DNA of 64,000 nucleotides from Neobacillus pocheonensis (GCA_023702235.1 JAMQCR010000001.1:3410001-3474000), one strand, 5' to 3'. Positions 54,340 to 63,374 are shown, numbered from the stretch's first letter. The notes: generated by a model not told the origin, from the letters alone. Numbers and translations are program-made.

Positions 54340-56508
54340 CTACTGCACCTTCTTCATTTCTAGTTTTTCAATTTGCGCGGCACACGCCTTGAACTCCGGC
54401 ATCTTTGATATTGGATCAAGTGCGTCAATTGTTAATAGATTAATAGATTTTTCGTGACCAAAATGGTACGGAACAAAAACCGTATCTTTTCGGATAGCTT
54501 CAGTAATCTTCACTTTATATTCTGCTTCGCCTCTTCGAGTAAAAAGGCGGACATACTCTTCATGCTCAATGTTATAGTTTGCAGCTGTTTCTGGATGTAC
54601 TTCTACATATGGTTCTGGGCACATATCACGTAAGAATTGAATTCTTCTCGTTTGGTTTCCTGATAGGTAGTGGAAAACAACGCGTCCTGTTGTTAAGCGT
54701 AAAGGATATTCTTCATTCGGCTCTTCAGCAGGCGGGCGGTATGGAAGTGCACATATTTTTGCCTTTCCATCTGGATGATAAAACTTTTTATCTAAAAACA
54801 TATGTGGTGTACCGGGATCCTTTTCATCTTTACAAGGCCAGAAGACTCCGTCTTGTTTGTCAATTTTATCCCAAGTTGCACCATAATAATCAGCATATCC
54901 GCCTTTCGAAGCTAAACGGAACTCATCCGCTACATCCTTCGCTGTTTTTAAATGAGAGAAATATTTCCCTCTTCCAAGGTATTCCGCAAGTTCTGCTTGA
55001 ATCTGCCAATCAGGCTTTGATTCACCAAGTGGGTCTTGTGCTTTATTGATTTTAATAATCCGTCCTTCAAGGTTTGTTACCGTGCCTTCATCCTCAGACC
55101 ATGTTACAGATGGAAGAATGACATCGGCAAACTCTGCTGATTCAGAAAGATAAAAGTCAGAGCAAACCATAAAGTCTAAACTTTTAAATGCTTTGCGGAC
55201 AAAATTTTGATTTGGAGCGGATACAGCTGGGTTTGAACAGAGTAAGTATAGTCCGCGAATCGTCTTTTGTTCCATTAATTGGAACATTTCAACTGCTGAA
55301 ACACCTGGCTGTGGCATTTCTTCTGGTGTAATGCCCCAAACCTTACATACTTCTTCCACATGTTTCGGATTTGTAAGCTTTCGGTAGCCTGGCAGTAAAT
55401 CGGACTTCTGTCCATGCTCACGGCCGCCTTGGCCGTTTCCTTGACCTGTGAAAGTAGCAACTCCGGCTTTCGGTCGGCCAATTTTACCTGTTACAAGAGC
55501 CATATTTGTGTATGCAGAAACATTATCGACCCCTTTATGCTGCTGTTCGACACCGCGAGCAAACATCACAATGGCATTCGGTGCTTTCCCGTAAATTTCT
55601 GCAGCACGGATAATCTTTTCAGGAGCAACGCCAGTAAGCTCACTCGTAAATTCTGGTGTAAATTCTTTTACCAATTCTTTTGTTTCTTCAAAACCGTTTG
55701 TATGGCTGTTAACAAATTCTTCATCAGCATAGCCGTTTTGTATTAAAAGATTTAAAATTCCATTAGCAAGCGCCAGGTCTGTTCCTGGTCTTAAATCCAA
55801 GTGCACATCTGCTCTTCTTGCGATTGGCGTTTCACGAGGGTCAGCTACAATCAAGTAACCCCCTCTTTCCTGCACCGCCCAAACGCGGAACATCGAAGTT
55901 GGGTGGCATTCTGCTGTGTTACTTCCCGCAATAAACATACAATCTGTTTCATGGATATCTGTCCAAGGAAGAGTTGATCCACGGTCAACACCAAAAGAGC
56001 GAAGGAAGCCACCCGCTGCACTCGACATACAGAATCGACCGTTATAGTCGATATAACGTGTTTGCATAGCAACCCTAGCAAACTTTCCAGTTAAATAACA
56101 TTTTTCATTTGTCATTGATACACCACTGAAAACAGATAATGTATCTTTACCGTATTTGCTTTGAAGTTCAATAAACTTTTTTGCAATTAACTTATATGCT
56201 TCATCCCATGTTGCTTCCCGAAAGCCTTCTTTTGTTCCTTTTAAAGAAGCATCATCCCGAATCAATGGTTTTAAAATCCGGTCATCATGATTCGTTTGCT
56301 GATAAGCAGTAACACCTTTAGGACACATTTTCCCGACGGTTACTGGCCAGTCATAACGAGGTTCAACCCCGATAATTTTATTTGTTTTTGTATTTACTCG
56401 GAGATTCATCCCACATTGCATGCCGCAATAGGCACAATGTGTTTTCACAAGTGTTTCATTTGGATGCCGTACATTTTCTATTTCTTTAAAAAACTTATCC
56501 CTTTGCAT
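54340..56508 (-). CDS. Molybdopterin oxidoreductase, NasC/NarB-type nitrate reductase-like catalytic subunit
   Basis: 722 residues. The N-terminal 4Fe-4S site is Cys25, Cys28, Cys32 and Cys62 (CAYCGMQC ... MCPKG). The Mo-ligand Cys is Cys160 in GRFCMSSAAGG, as in assimilatory-type nitrate reductases (RLCMSSA) rather than formate dehydrogenases. The C-terminal domain ends with LTTGRVVFHYLSGNQTRR and VFVPYHFG. No Tat signal, so catalysis is cytosolic. It overlaps the membrane gene upstream by 14 bp. Nitrate as substrate is supported by the Nre-like genes in the same operon. A formate dehydrogenase function cannot be excluded. Confidence 0.85.
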   Translation of the reverse strand: MQRDKFFKEIENVRHPNETLVKTHCAYCGMQCGMNLRVNTKTNKIIGVEPRYDWPVTVGKMCPKGVTAYQQTNHDDRILKPLIRDDASLKGTKEGFREATWDEAYKLIAKKFIELQSKYGKDTLSVFSGVSMTNEKCYLTGKFARVAMQTRYIDYNGRFCMSSAAGGFLRSFGVDRGSTLPWTDIHETDCMFIAGSNTAECHPTSMFRVWAVQERGGYLIVADPRETPIARRADVHLDLRPGTDLALANGILNLLIQNGYADEEFVNSHTNGFEETKELVKEFTPEFTSELTGVAPEKIIRAAEIYGKAPNAIVMFARGVEQQHKGVDNVSAYTNMALVTGKIGRPKAGVATFTGQGNGQGGREHGQKSDLLPGYRKLTNPKHVEEVCKVWGITPEEMPQPGVSAVEMFQLMEQKTIRGLYLLCSNPAVSAPNQNFVRKAFKSLDFMVCSDFYLSESAEFADVILPSVTWSEDEGTVTNLEGRIIKINKAQDPLGESKPDWQIQAELAEYLGRGKYFSHLKTAKDVADEFRLASKGGYADYYGATWDKIDKQDGVFWPCKDEKDPGTPHMFLDKKFYHPDGKAKICALPYRPPAEEPNEEYPLRLTTGRVVFHYLSGNQTRRIQFLRDMCPEPYVEVHPETAANYNIEHEEYVRLFTRRGEAEYKVKITEAIRKDTVFVPYHFGHEKSINLLTIDALDPISKMPEFKACAAQIEKLEMKKVQ

Positions 56509-57574
56509 TCTGGTTTGCCTCCTTGACCTTTACTTGGTGCGTTGGGAATCCTGAGAATCTTGAAATTCGATATTTTCTACGGCATGGAAGACACAATTCT
56601 GCTAAATTAAAGCCATCCTGCATATTAAATGAAATATCATTAACTCCTAATACTTGAATCACATCGTTCGACTGTTCAACTGAAACAAATTTATCTCCGC
56701 ACACCTTACATTCTTTCATATGTTGTTCTCCATAATGTTCACGGTAGTTTCTTGCAAGGACACTCATTGGACGGAATGGAATATGGGCAAGCTTTCCAAA
56801 CGGTAAATAGATTAATGTAACAATTACGGCAAATTGGTGGATCAGCGACATTTGCGGCTGCATCCAGCCGTGCAGTACAATGTTTTGGAATGTTAATAAA
56901 AGTCCAGTAATCGAAATAAATAACAATAAGTAAAGAGGGAGGAAATCATACATAAACTTTTGTTCCGCTCTTGCCTGCATATTTCTTAACCGGCGGTACA
57001 ATGCCATACAAACACCTGAAATGACCATTACTGCTGCAATATTTAATGCGTTATAGGAGAAGAAGGCAATGACTCCTTCTGCAGGTACCTTCATGACGTT
57101 CATTCCAAAAAGGACGATAGTGTAATAGCCATTGTCTTCCATCGTAAAATACATCCAGCTAAACACAAGTGGAAACGTTACTAGGCAGGCAAGGACACAG
57201 CCCCAGCCGATTAGGATATGCTGAACCCAGCGGTAAACTCCCCGATTCCGAATGAAATCGTAAATCGCTAAATGGTTAACAGCCGTTTTAGCAGTACTTT
57301 TTCTAAAAAGAAGCTTTAAGCCTTTTTTAATAATTATTTTGGTTGGCCTTTCACCCCATGCAATAAACCGGTAGAAAAATCCGCCGATGAACACGATGGT
57401 TCCTACCATGTATCCGTAAAGATTCAAGTCGATATGGGTTAACATTCTTGTTCCAATAAAAACTAAAATGGCAAGTCCGGCAATTGTTAAGAATACTGAT
57501 TTAGCAAAATGGGATGCAAAGGCATCATTGACCGAGCGTTCCGGTTTTTTAGGTATTGAAATTCTAGCCTGCAT
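56495..57574 (-). CDS. b-type cytochrome-like membrane subunit with cytosolic CxxC pairs
   Basis: 359 residues, five to seven membrane helices. His-containing helices (YRWVQHILIGWGCVLACLVTFPLVFSW and LIHQFAVIVTLIYLPFGKLAHIPF) resemble the haem-b binding helices of NarI/HdrE/DsrM proteins. The C-terminal cytosolic tail has CKVCGDKF and LCLPCRRKYR, a rubredoxin- or zinc-ribbon-like pair. It is the first gene of the operon, with GGAGGAG 5 bases before ATG 57574. A terminator-like hairpin sits immediately upstream of that ribosome site. Probable menaquinol-oxidising anchor of the complex. Confidence 0.78.
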   Translation of the reverse strand: MQARISIPKKPERSVNDAFASHFAKSVFLTIAGLAILVFIGTRMLTHIDLNLYGYMVGTIVFIGGFFYRFIAWGERPTKIIIKKGLKLLFRKSTAKTAVNHLAIYDFIRNRGVYRWVQHILIGWGCVLACLVTFPLVFSWMYFTMEDNGYYTIVLFGMNVMKVPAEGVIAFFSYNALNIAAVMVISGVCMALYRRLRNMQARAEQKFMYDFLPLYLLLFISITGLLLTFQNIVLHGWMQPQMSLIHQFAVIVTLIYLPFGKLAHIPFRPMSVLARNYREHYGEQHMKECKVCGDKFVSVEQSNDVIQVLGVNDISFNMQDGFNLAELCLPCRRKYRISRFSGFPTHQVKVKEANQNAKG

Positions 57575-57588
57575 TTAAGCTCCTCCTC

Positions 57589-57643
57589 AAAAAAAATAAC
57601 ACTAACGTTTTCTTAACCTAATTGTAAGAAAAACGGTAGTGTT
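57589..57643 (-). terminator. Intrinsic terminator just before the molybdoenzyme operon (attenuator candidate)
   Basis: Minus strand AACACTACCG.TTTTCTTA / TAAGAAAA.CGTTAGTGTT, then A followed by TTTTTTTT, directly against the ribosome site GAGGAGG of the first operon gene. It can end the M50-protease transcript, but no promoter fits between it and the start codon at 57574, so operon transcripts must read through it. Confidence 0.8.
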
Positions 57644-57728
57644 ATAAATATCAGGGAACTCCCCCATCATCGAGGGAAAAAACCCTTAGAAATAGCGATT
57701 TTGACAAAATTCCGTCACATTCATTTCC

Positions 57729-58913
57729 TTATCTGTCAAGGAGGTATTTTTTCCGCCAAGAATAGAAGAGCAATAATAAGCCAAATTCGATCTGCAAAAT
57801 AAACAGGGCAGAATCCCAAAATGCAAGGCTGTTTGGTGCCTTTTCAAAACCTGGAAGGACTCTTTTTATTGAATAGAACATCTGTGGTATATAAAAAAGC
57901 ACATATAATGAAATCGTCAGAAATACACCAGCAAAATAGAAAATGGAATAGAAGAAAACGGTCCTTTTTTCACCAGCAAATACCACTTCGTTTTTTGAAG
58001 GAGGTTGTTGAAACGGTAACCATTTTCTAATAATTTGCTGGGCATTTTCCATCAAATTATAGCAACCAGAAATATTTTCAAAAATAAAATATAGATCTGT
58101 TTTCATATAAATACAACATTGGTATACCATCCGAATAAATGTATCCATTACCACCACATGCATGATGCTCAGGAAGATTCCTGAACCATTGGAGAAGATT
58201 AATTGACTGACAAATGCCAGGAAAAGTATCACCGTATCAAAGCATAGACCTGCTAAATATAAAACGTTCCGATCCTTTGAAGGAAGTTTCCATGCAGATG
58301 ACATGTCGGTTTCAAGAACCACAAGGAACAAACGGTGGCCAACATCTAATTTTGTCGGGAGATTTCGTGCTCTGATTGCAAGGACATGTCCTAATTCATG
58401 GATTAACACTAAAATACTCTTTAACACCAGCCAAGCTGGTATATTGAACACCATTAAATGAAAGATAAATAAATCCTTATAGTGTGGGAATAAAGATGGA
58501 TGGTAGATGACCAGCCCGACATTAATTAGAAATAATAATAAATAAACAATAAAAGCTGCTTTATTAAAAAAGAACTTCCCAAGCTTTGGCGAAATCCATA
58601 AAAGTCCTAAGTTTTCTATTTTATTTTGCTTATTTTCCACCTTTATGCAGTCAATTTCCGTAATTAGTTTTAACTCTAAAAGCTGTTGTGCAAAATCAAG
58701 GAGGTCAACCTCTTCCTTAGGGTATTTTTCCTTAAGCTGCCTTTCAACCTCACCAAGGATCTCACCATTTTGAACCAAGTGGATAGCATCTATACAAACC
58801 CTCGGCATCTCGTAAAATTCACCAGAGGTTACATCTTCAACAATATAATGCCTTGTATCTTTTCGAATCTCGATTGGAACGAGCAAAAGCTGTGAACTTA
58901 GTGTTATATTCAT
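57729..58913 (-). CDS. M50-type membrane metalloprotease with PqqD-like N-terminal domain
   Basis: 394 residues. The first 95 or so form a PqqD-like winged-helix domain (HYIVEDVTSGEFYEMP...), similar to RiPP recognition elements. Several membrane helices follow; the zinc motif HELGH is at 172-176 and a second ligand region is MKTDLYFIFENISGCYNL. This is the architecture of YydH-type peptide-processing or export proteases in bacteriocin-like systems. It lies downstream of a 21-residue peptide gene with a terminator between them, as in RiPP operons. No radical-SAM or cyclase gene is present nearby. Confidence 0.82.
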   Translation of the reverse strand: MNITLSSQLLLVPIEIRKDTRHYIVEDVTSGEFYEMPRVCIDAIHLVQNGEILGEVERQLKEKYPKEEVDLLDFAQQLLELKLITEIDCIKVENKQNKIENLGLLWISPKLGKFFFNKAAFIVYLLLFLINVGLVIYHPSLFPHYKDLFIFHLMVFNIPAWLVLKSILVLIHELGHVLAIRARNLPTKLDVGHRLFLVVLETDMSSAWKLPSKDRNVLYLAGLCFDTVILFLAFVSQLIFSNGSGIFLSIMHVVVMDTFIRMVYQCCIYMKTDLYFIFENISGCYNLMENAQQIIRKWLPFQQPPSKNEVVFAGEKRTVFFYSIFYFAGVFLTISLYVLFYIPQMFYSIKRVLPGFEKAPNSLAFWDSALFILQIEFGLLLLFYSWRKKYLLDR

Positions 58914-58947
58914 TTAAATACCGTTCCTAACTAGTTAATTAAATTAG

Positions 58948-58983
58948 AAGAAGGATGCTAAGTTATTGCTAGCATCCTTCTTT
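58948..58983 (-). terminator. Partial terminator between the peptide gene and the M50 protease gene
   Basis: GAAGGATGCTA ... TAGCATCCTTC stem. It would let the peptide be made in excess over the protease. Confidence 0.75.
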
Positions 58984-58987
58984 AATA

Positions 58988-59053
58988 TTACATAAACCAA
59001 CATACCCAGCATAGACCAGTTGCTTTAACTTTTTTTAATTTACGGATTTTCAA
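58988..59053 (-). CDS. 21-residue Cys/Trp-rich peptide, candidate RiPP precursor
   Basis: Starts at TTG 59053, 8 bases after AAGGAGG. The first 13 residues are basic (six Lys or Arg, a plausible leader) and the last eight are LCWVCWFM, with a CxxC flanked by Trp. The gene is followed by a terminator and then by the PqqD-like/M50 protease, the arrangement of precursor and processing enzyme. I recognise no known family. The short length makes chance possible, but the ribosome site, composition, terminator and neighbour all support it. Confidence 0.65.
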   Translation of the reverse strand: MKIRKLKKVKATGLCWVCWFM

Positions 59054-59122
59054 GGCTTTCACCTCCTTAAAATCAGTTAAATGCTAAACTATTGTTTATT
59101 TTTGCATTTCCATCTTTTTAAT

Positions 59123-60262
59123 TTACATATCATGGATTTTTTCCCATACTGGAAATGCCTTTTGAAAAAAACTAACTAATTCAGGATCAAACTGGGTTCC
59201 TTTTCCCTCCAGTATCCGTTTATATGCTTCTTCAACAGATAGCGCTACTCTATAAGATCTATTGGAGGTCATAGCGTCAAAGGCATCTGCAATCGCTGCA
59301 ACCCGAGCAAGATACGGGATTTCCTCCCCTTTCAATTGGTCCGGGTATCCTTTCCCATCCCAACGTTCATGGTGAGATCGAATAACCTCTATGCTATTAC
59401 TAAAACCTGCTACTTTCGAGACTGCCTCTTCACCCACAGTTGTATGTGACTTAATGATTTCAAATTCTTCATTTGTGAGGCGGGACGGCTTCATTAAAAT
59501 TTGATCCGGAATGTGAATCTTTCCAATATCATGGAGTAAACAAGCAAAATTAAAAGATTTCAGTTCTTCTTCTGTAAACTTCCCACAGACTTTCGCTAAC
59601 TCTAAAGCATAACTTGCAACACGTTCACTATGGCCTCTTGTATATGGATCTTTAAGCTCAAGAGTAGCAATAACTCCCTTTACAATACCTGTTAGCTGTT
59701 GATCGTAGGAGGTTTTTATTGCATTGACATATGATTGGAATCGGGATAACAAAATAAATGAAAACACTGATAAAGTAGACACCAATACAATACCTAACAA
59801 AACGACAGGGGATTTAATGATTAGTCCAACAATAATATATTTTAAAATTATTCCAAGAGAAACAACGATAACAAAAGGTTTGCTAACAAATATTGGCGAC
59901 AACAAAATCCAAAAGATTTCTACTGCATTTCCACCTCTATACAAATCTGGTTTTCCAATAAATGTAACTGCGTCATTTAAAAATGTTAAGGTGGTATAAC
60001 TTATAAAATAGATATATTTTATTACGTATGATTTATGTTTTTTAGTAAAATAGTGGGCCACCGGTAATAAGGCAAACATGAATAAATATATCCAATAAAT
60101 CAATTTGTCCGGAGTATTGTCATTTAATTGCGGAATATAGCTTGAGATGAATTTATAAATTATATCAAACGAAATAGATATGATATAAAATAAAATTAAA
60201 AACCATTTTAGAGTCCTGGTTTCTTCATTTCTTACATTAGAATCTAGTACTTGTTTTTTCAT
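59123..60262 (-). CDS. Membrane HD-GYP c-di-GMP phosphodiesterase
   Basis: 379 residues. N-terminal sensor of five or six helices (20-180), then an HD-GYP domain: HSERVASYALEL, LLHDIGKIHIPDQIL (HD at 244-245) and HHERWDGKGYP (297-307). All residues for metal-dependent hydrolysis of cyclic di-GMP are present. The membrane part is clearly homologous to that of the histidine kinase directly upstream, so both may sense the same signal. Likely lowers c-di-GMP, which would also affect the sinI riboswitch in this window. Confidence 0.88.
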   Translation of the reverse strand: MKKQVLDSNVRNEETRTLKWFLILFYIISISFDIIYKFISSYIPQLNDNTPDKLIYWIYLFMFALLPVAHYFTKKHKSYVIKYIYFISYTTLTFLNDAVTFIGKPDLYRGGNAVEIFWILLSPIFVSKPFVIVVSLGIILKYIIVGLIIKSPVVLLGIVLVSTLSVFSFILLSRFQSYVNAIKTSYDQQLTGIVKGVIATLELKDPYTRGHSERVASYALELAKVCGKFTEEELKSFNFACLLHDIGKIHIPDQILMKPSRLTNEEFEIIKSHTTVGEEAVSKVAGFSNSIEVIRSHHERWDGKGYPDQLKGEEIPYLARVAAIADAFDAMTSNRSYRVALSVEEAYKRILEGKGTQFDPELVSFFQKAFPVWEKIHDM

Positions 60263-60338
60263 GTACCTACCTCACATTAAAAAATACAATCATTTATTAT
60301 CAAATCTCAAAAAAAAAAAACGATTTGATTGTTAAAAA

Positions 60339-60361
60339 AGACAATGCTCTAATTATTGTCT
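60339..60361. promoter_or_regulatory. Inverted repeat upstream of the HD-GYP gene
   Basis: AGACAAT-N9-ATTGTCT with poly-A flanks, 77 bp before the HD-GYP start in an otherwise featureless AT-rich gap (60263-60531). Possible operator; no regulator assigned. Confidence 0.35.
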
Positions 60362-60531
60362 AAAAAACAGTAATAACGACACTTTCCTACATTATAATTC
60401 ATTTTATATAAGTAGAAAAACATAAAACTAGATAGATTTATGTATAATTATAGAACTATTTTTAGTATCAAGAAATATTTTTTTGTATTTTTCGAAAACT
60501 TTAATATAATTTGCTAAATCTACCATTTTGA

Positions 60532-61769
60532 CTATTTTTGATTAATTGGTAATTCTACTTCTACTTTAGTTCCTTTCTCAAGTCTGCTGTGAATACTTAA
60601 CTCCCCTTTATGGTCTTTAATAATTTGATTCGTGACCATTAAACCGAGACCTGTTCCATCCTTTTTCGTTGTATAGAATGGTTCACCTATGTTAAGGATG
60701 TTTTCTTCTGCAATTCCGCAACCTTCATCCTCAATAGAGATTAGCATTTTGCGTTCCTTTGAAACCTTGACCTGGATTTTTATTTTTCCGCCTTTAGGCA
60801 TTGCTTCAATGGCATTTTTTAATAAGTTTATAAAAACTTGCTTTAGCTGCTTGTCATCACAATCAATTGGAGATAGCGGCCCTTCTATAATGGTTTCAAC
60901 GGTAACACTCTGCCTTTCAGCTTGTTGTTGGGTAATCGATAAAGTATAAGCAATTATTTCTTCAATACTTGCTTTTTCAAATTCTATTACTTTTGGTTTC
61001 CCAAGGTACATCAAATCGTTCACAATTGAATTGATTCGATCTATTTCTTGAATCATAATTGGATAAAAATCGTTGGTATTTGGATATCGTTCTTGCTGCA
61101 GCTGCGTGAACCCTTTTAAAGATGAAAGTGGATTCCGTATTTCATGACCAATGGCAGCTGCCATTTGGCCAATAACAGCTAGCTTCTCTTTTTTCTCAGT
61201 TCTTCGAAGACAGTCTGCAAGGATTTAATATAAGATTGAAATCGTATTAATAGAACATATGCAATTACAGATAAAATTAAATAGATAATTACTGGAATTA
61301 TTACGTTAAAATCTTGTAAAATTAATCCTATTAAGATTTCCTTCCCTATCATTCCCACTGATACTGTCAAAAAATATTTTTTATTCACAAACATAGGTGA
61401 AAATAGAATAAATAAAACTTCAACAATATTCCCCGCAGCATAAGTTTTCGTTGTTCCCAAATATGTTATAAGAGTATCAGTAATATCAATACCTATGTAG
61501 CCGATGATGTAGATAAACTTTACAATGTAGGGGTTTTCTTTTTTAATAAAACAAATTGCAATCGGCAGCATTCCAAGGACTAGGATATATAACCATACAC
61601 CTAAACCGTCCTTAGTCTCAAAATTACTATTGAGATGATATATTCTGGGTCTAATATAGTTATAGAAAATATCAAAAGAATAAAACATAAAATTAAACAA
61701 CCATAAAAAAAGAACAATCGCCTTCTTTTCCTCATAGATGAGCTTGGAATTCTTGGTGCTTTCTACCAT
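60532..61769 (-). CDS. Membrane sensor histidine kinase, sporulation-kinase type (one frameshift)
   Basis: About 412 residues. Residues 1-190: the same multi-helix sensor as the HD-GYP protein (KYIYIIGYIGI..., EVLFILFSPMFV, IRFQSYIK). Then HisKA with MAAAIGHEIRNPLSSLKGFTQLQ and HATPase with LKQVFINLLKNAIEAMPKGG, DEGCGI and GTGLGL. Orthodox kinase without a linked regulator gene, as with KinA-E phosphorelay kinases. One missing base in the T6 run at 61189-61194 splits it. A Spo0A-box heptamer lies about 115 nt upstream. Confidence 0.85.
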
Positions 61770-61884
61770 AATTGTTGCTCCCTCAATCAGATTTGTATTG
61801 GAAAATTGTACATATAAATCCTTCTACAATTTTATCATCTTTTTTTAAATAAATTGACTTCTCTTCTGAAAAAAAACCCTGTTT

Positions 61885-61891
61885 TTCGACA
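61885..61891 (-). promoter_or_regulatory. Spo0A-box heptamer
   Basis: TGTCGAA on the minus strand, an exact match to the 0A box, upstream of the kinase gene. A single 7-mer can occur by chance. Confidence 0.3.
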
Positions 61892-61912
61892 CATATCGCT
61901 AATACACAACAA

Positions 61913-61949
61913 AACAAAAGGGACTTGCCGAAGCAAGCCCCTTTTGTTT
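61913..61949. terminator. Terminator after the amino-acid permease
   Basis: AACAAAAGGG.CTTGC-CGAA-GCAAG.CCCTTTTGTT stem next to the permease stop codon (minus strand). Confidence 0.85.
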
Positions 61950-61958
61950 ATGTGAATA

Positions 61959-63374
61959 TTAAACCACTTTTTTTATTTGATTTGGCGCCTTATTCAAGGT
62001 TGAATGTTTGCGACCATAACCAAAGTAAACAAACAATCCAATCACAAGCCAAACAGCGAAAGTCTTCCAAGATGCGGATGGCAATTGAAGTGCCAAATAT
62101 CCGCAGAAAATGAATGCGAGAATTGGAATATAAGGTACAAATGGAACACGGAATCCAGTTTTTGGAGCTTGTTTGTTTTTACGAAGGTACAAAATTCCAA
62201 CCGATACGGTCATGAATGCGAATAATGTTCCAATGTTTACTAGCTCTGCTAGTTTGTCTAATGGTACTAATCCAGCAAAGATGGATACCAGTAAACAAGT
62301 GATCCAAGAATTAACTACTGGAGTTTGTTTCTTCTTATCTACTTTTGAAAATACTTTTGGCAATAACCCATCACGACTGATGGCATAAAACAGGCGAGTT
62401 TGTCCATAAATCATTACAAGTAATACCGTTGTGATTCCAGCAATGGCACCTAATGAAATGAAACCAGCAACCCAATCCTGATGGATATAATTTAGAGCAA
62501 ATGCAACAGGATTTTTCACATCAAGCAGTTTATAAGGAACAATACCTGTTAAAATTGCCGAGACAACGATGTATAAAACCGTACAAACAAGTAGTGATGC
62601 AATGATTCCGATTGGCATATTCTTTTGCGGATTTTTTACTTCCTCTGCCGCAGTAGATACTGCATCAAAACCAATATAAGCAAAAAATACAGTAGCAGCC
62701 CCTGTTGCGACACCTGAGAATCCAAATGGCATAAACGGAGTCCAGTTTCCTGGTTTAACGTACCAAACACCAACACCGATAAACAAAAGAACTACAGCTA
62801 ATTTAATAATAACCATAATCGAATTAAAACGTGCTGATTTTTTTACACCTTGTGTTAATAAAAAGGTAATTATTAACACAATCATAATTGCTGGCACATC
62901 GATAAATGTCCCATGTGCGGGATCATAGGCACTTGTTATTGCCTTAGGAAAATGAATGCCAAACCCTGAAAGAAGTCCTTGGAAATAACCTGACCAACCG
63001 CTGGCAACCGCTGATGAGGCAAGTCCATATTCGAGAATTAAATCCCAACCTAATATCCAGGCGATGATCTCACCAAATGTAGCATAACTATACGTATAAG
63101 CACTTCCTGAAACCGGAACAGTTGATGCAAATTCTGCATAACAAAGGGCTGCAAACACACAAGCTAATCCTGATAAAACAAATGAAATAATAAGTGCTAG
63201 GCATGCATGTTCAGCTGCAGCTACTCCTGTAAGAACGAAAATCCCTGTTCCAATAATGGCGCCTATTCCAAGCATGGATAAATCAAAGGCACCTAATTCT
63301 TTCTTCAATGTTACATCTTTTTGTCCTACTTCTTTTATAAGATCCTGTATGGACTTTTTTCTAAATAAATTCAT
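61959..63374 (-). CDS. Amino-acid permease of the APC superfamily, YfnA/CAT type
   Basis: 471 residues, 12 helices. LGAFDLSMLGIGAIIGTGIFVLTG is the unwound TM1 substrate site, and FFAYIGFDAVSTAAEEVKNPQKNMP is the helix 6-7 region of cationic amino-acid transporter-like permeases. Resembles B. subtilis YfnA. Substrate not certain. AGGAGG lies before the start. A CodY-like 15-mer (AATGTTCTGAAAAAA, 63403-63417, three mismatches) is close upstream and would fit nutrient control, but is weak. Confidence 0.88.
   Translation of the reverse strand: MNLFRKKSIQDLIKEVGQKDVTLKKELGAFDLSMLGIGAIIGTGIFVLTGVAAAEHACLALIISFVLSGLACVFAALCYAEFASTVPVSGSAYTYSYATFGEIIAWILGWDLILEYGLASSAVASGWSGYFQGLLSGFGIHFPKAITSAYDPAHGTFIDVPAIMIVLIITFLLTQGVKKSARFNSIMVIIKLAVVLLFIGVGVWYVKPGNWTPFMPFGFSGVATGAATVFFAYIGFDAVSTAAEEVKNPQKNMPIGIIASLLVCTVLYIVVSAILTGIVPYKLLDVKNPVAFALNYIHQDWVAGFISLGAIAGITTVLLVMIYGQTRLFYAISRDGLLPKVFSKVDKKKQTPVVNSWITCLLVSIFAGLVPLDKLAELVNIGTLFAFMTVSVGILYLRKNKQAPKTGFRVPFVPYIPILAFIFCGYLALQLPSASWKTFAVWLVIGLFVYFGYGRKHSTLNKAPNQIKKVV

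Noticed and set aside
57644..57700. ANTAR-protein target (paired six-base-loop hairpins) before the molybdoenzyme operon
   Set aside because: Two GGG/CCC stems with six-base loops exist, but the loops do not show the expected A-and-G pattern, so I keep it only as a remark under the attenuator finding.
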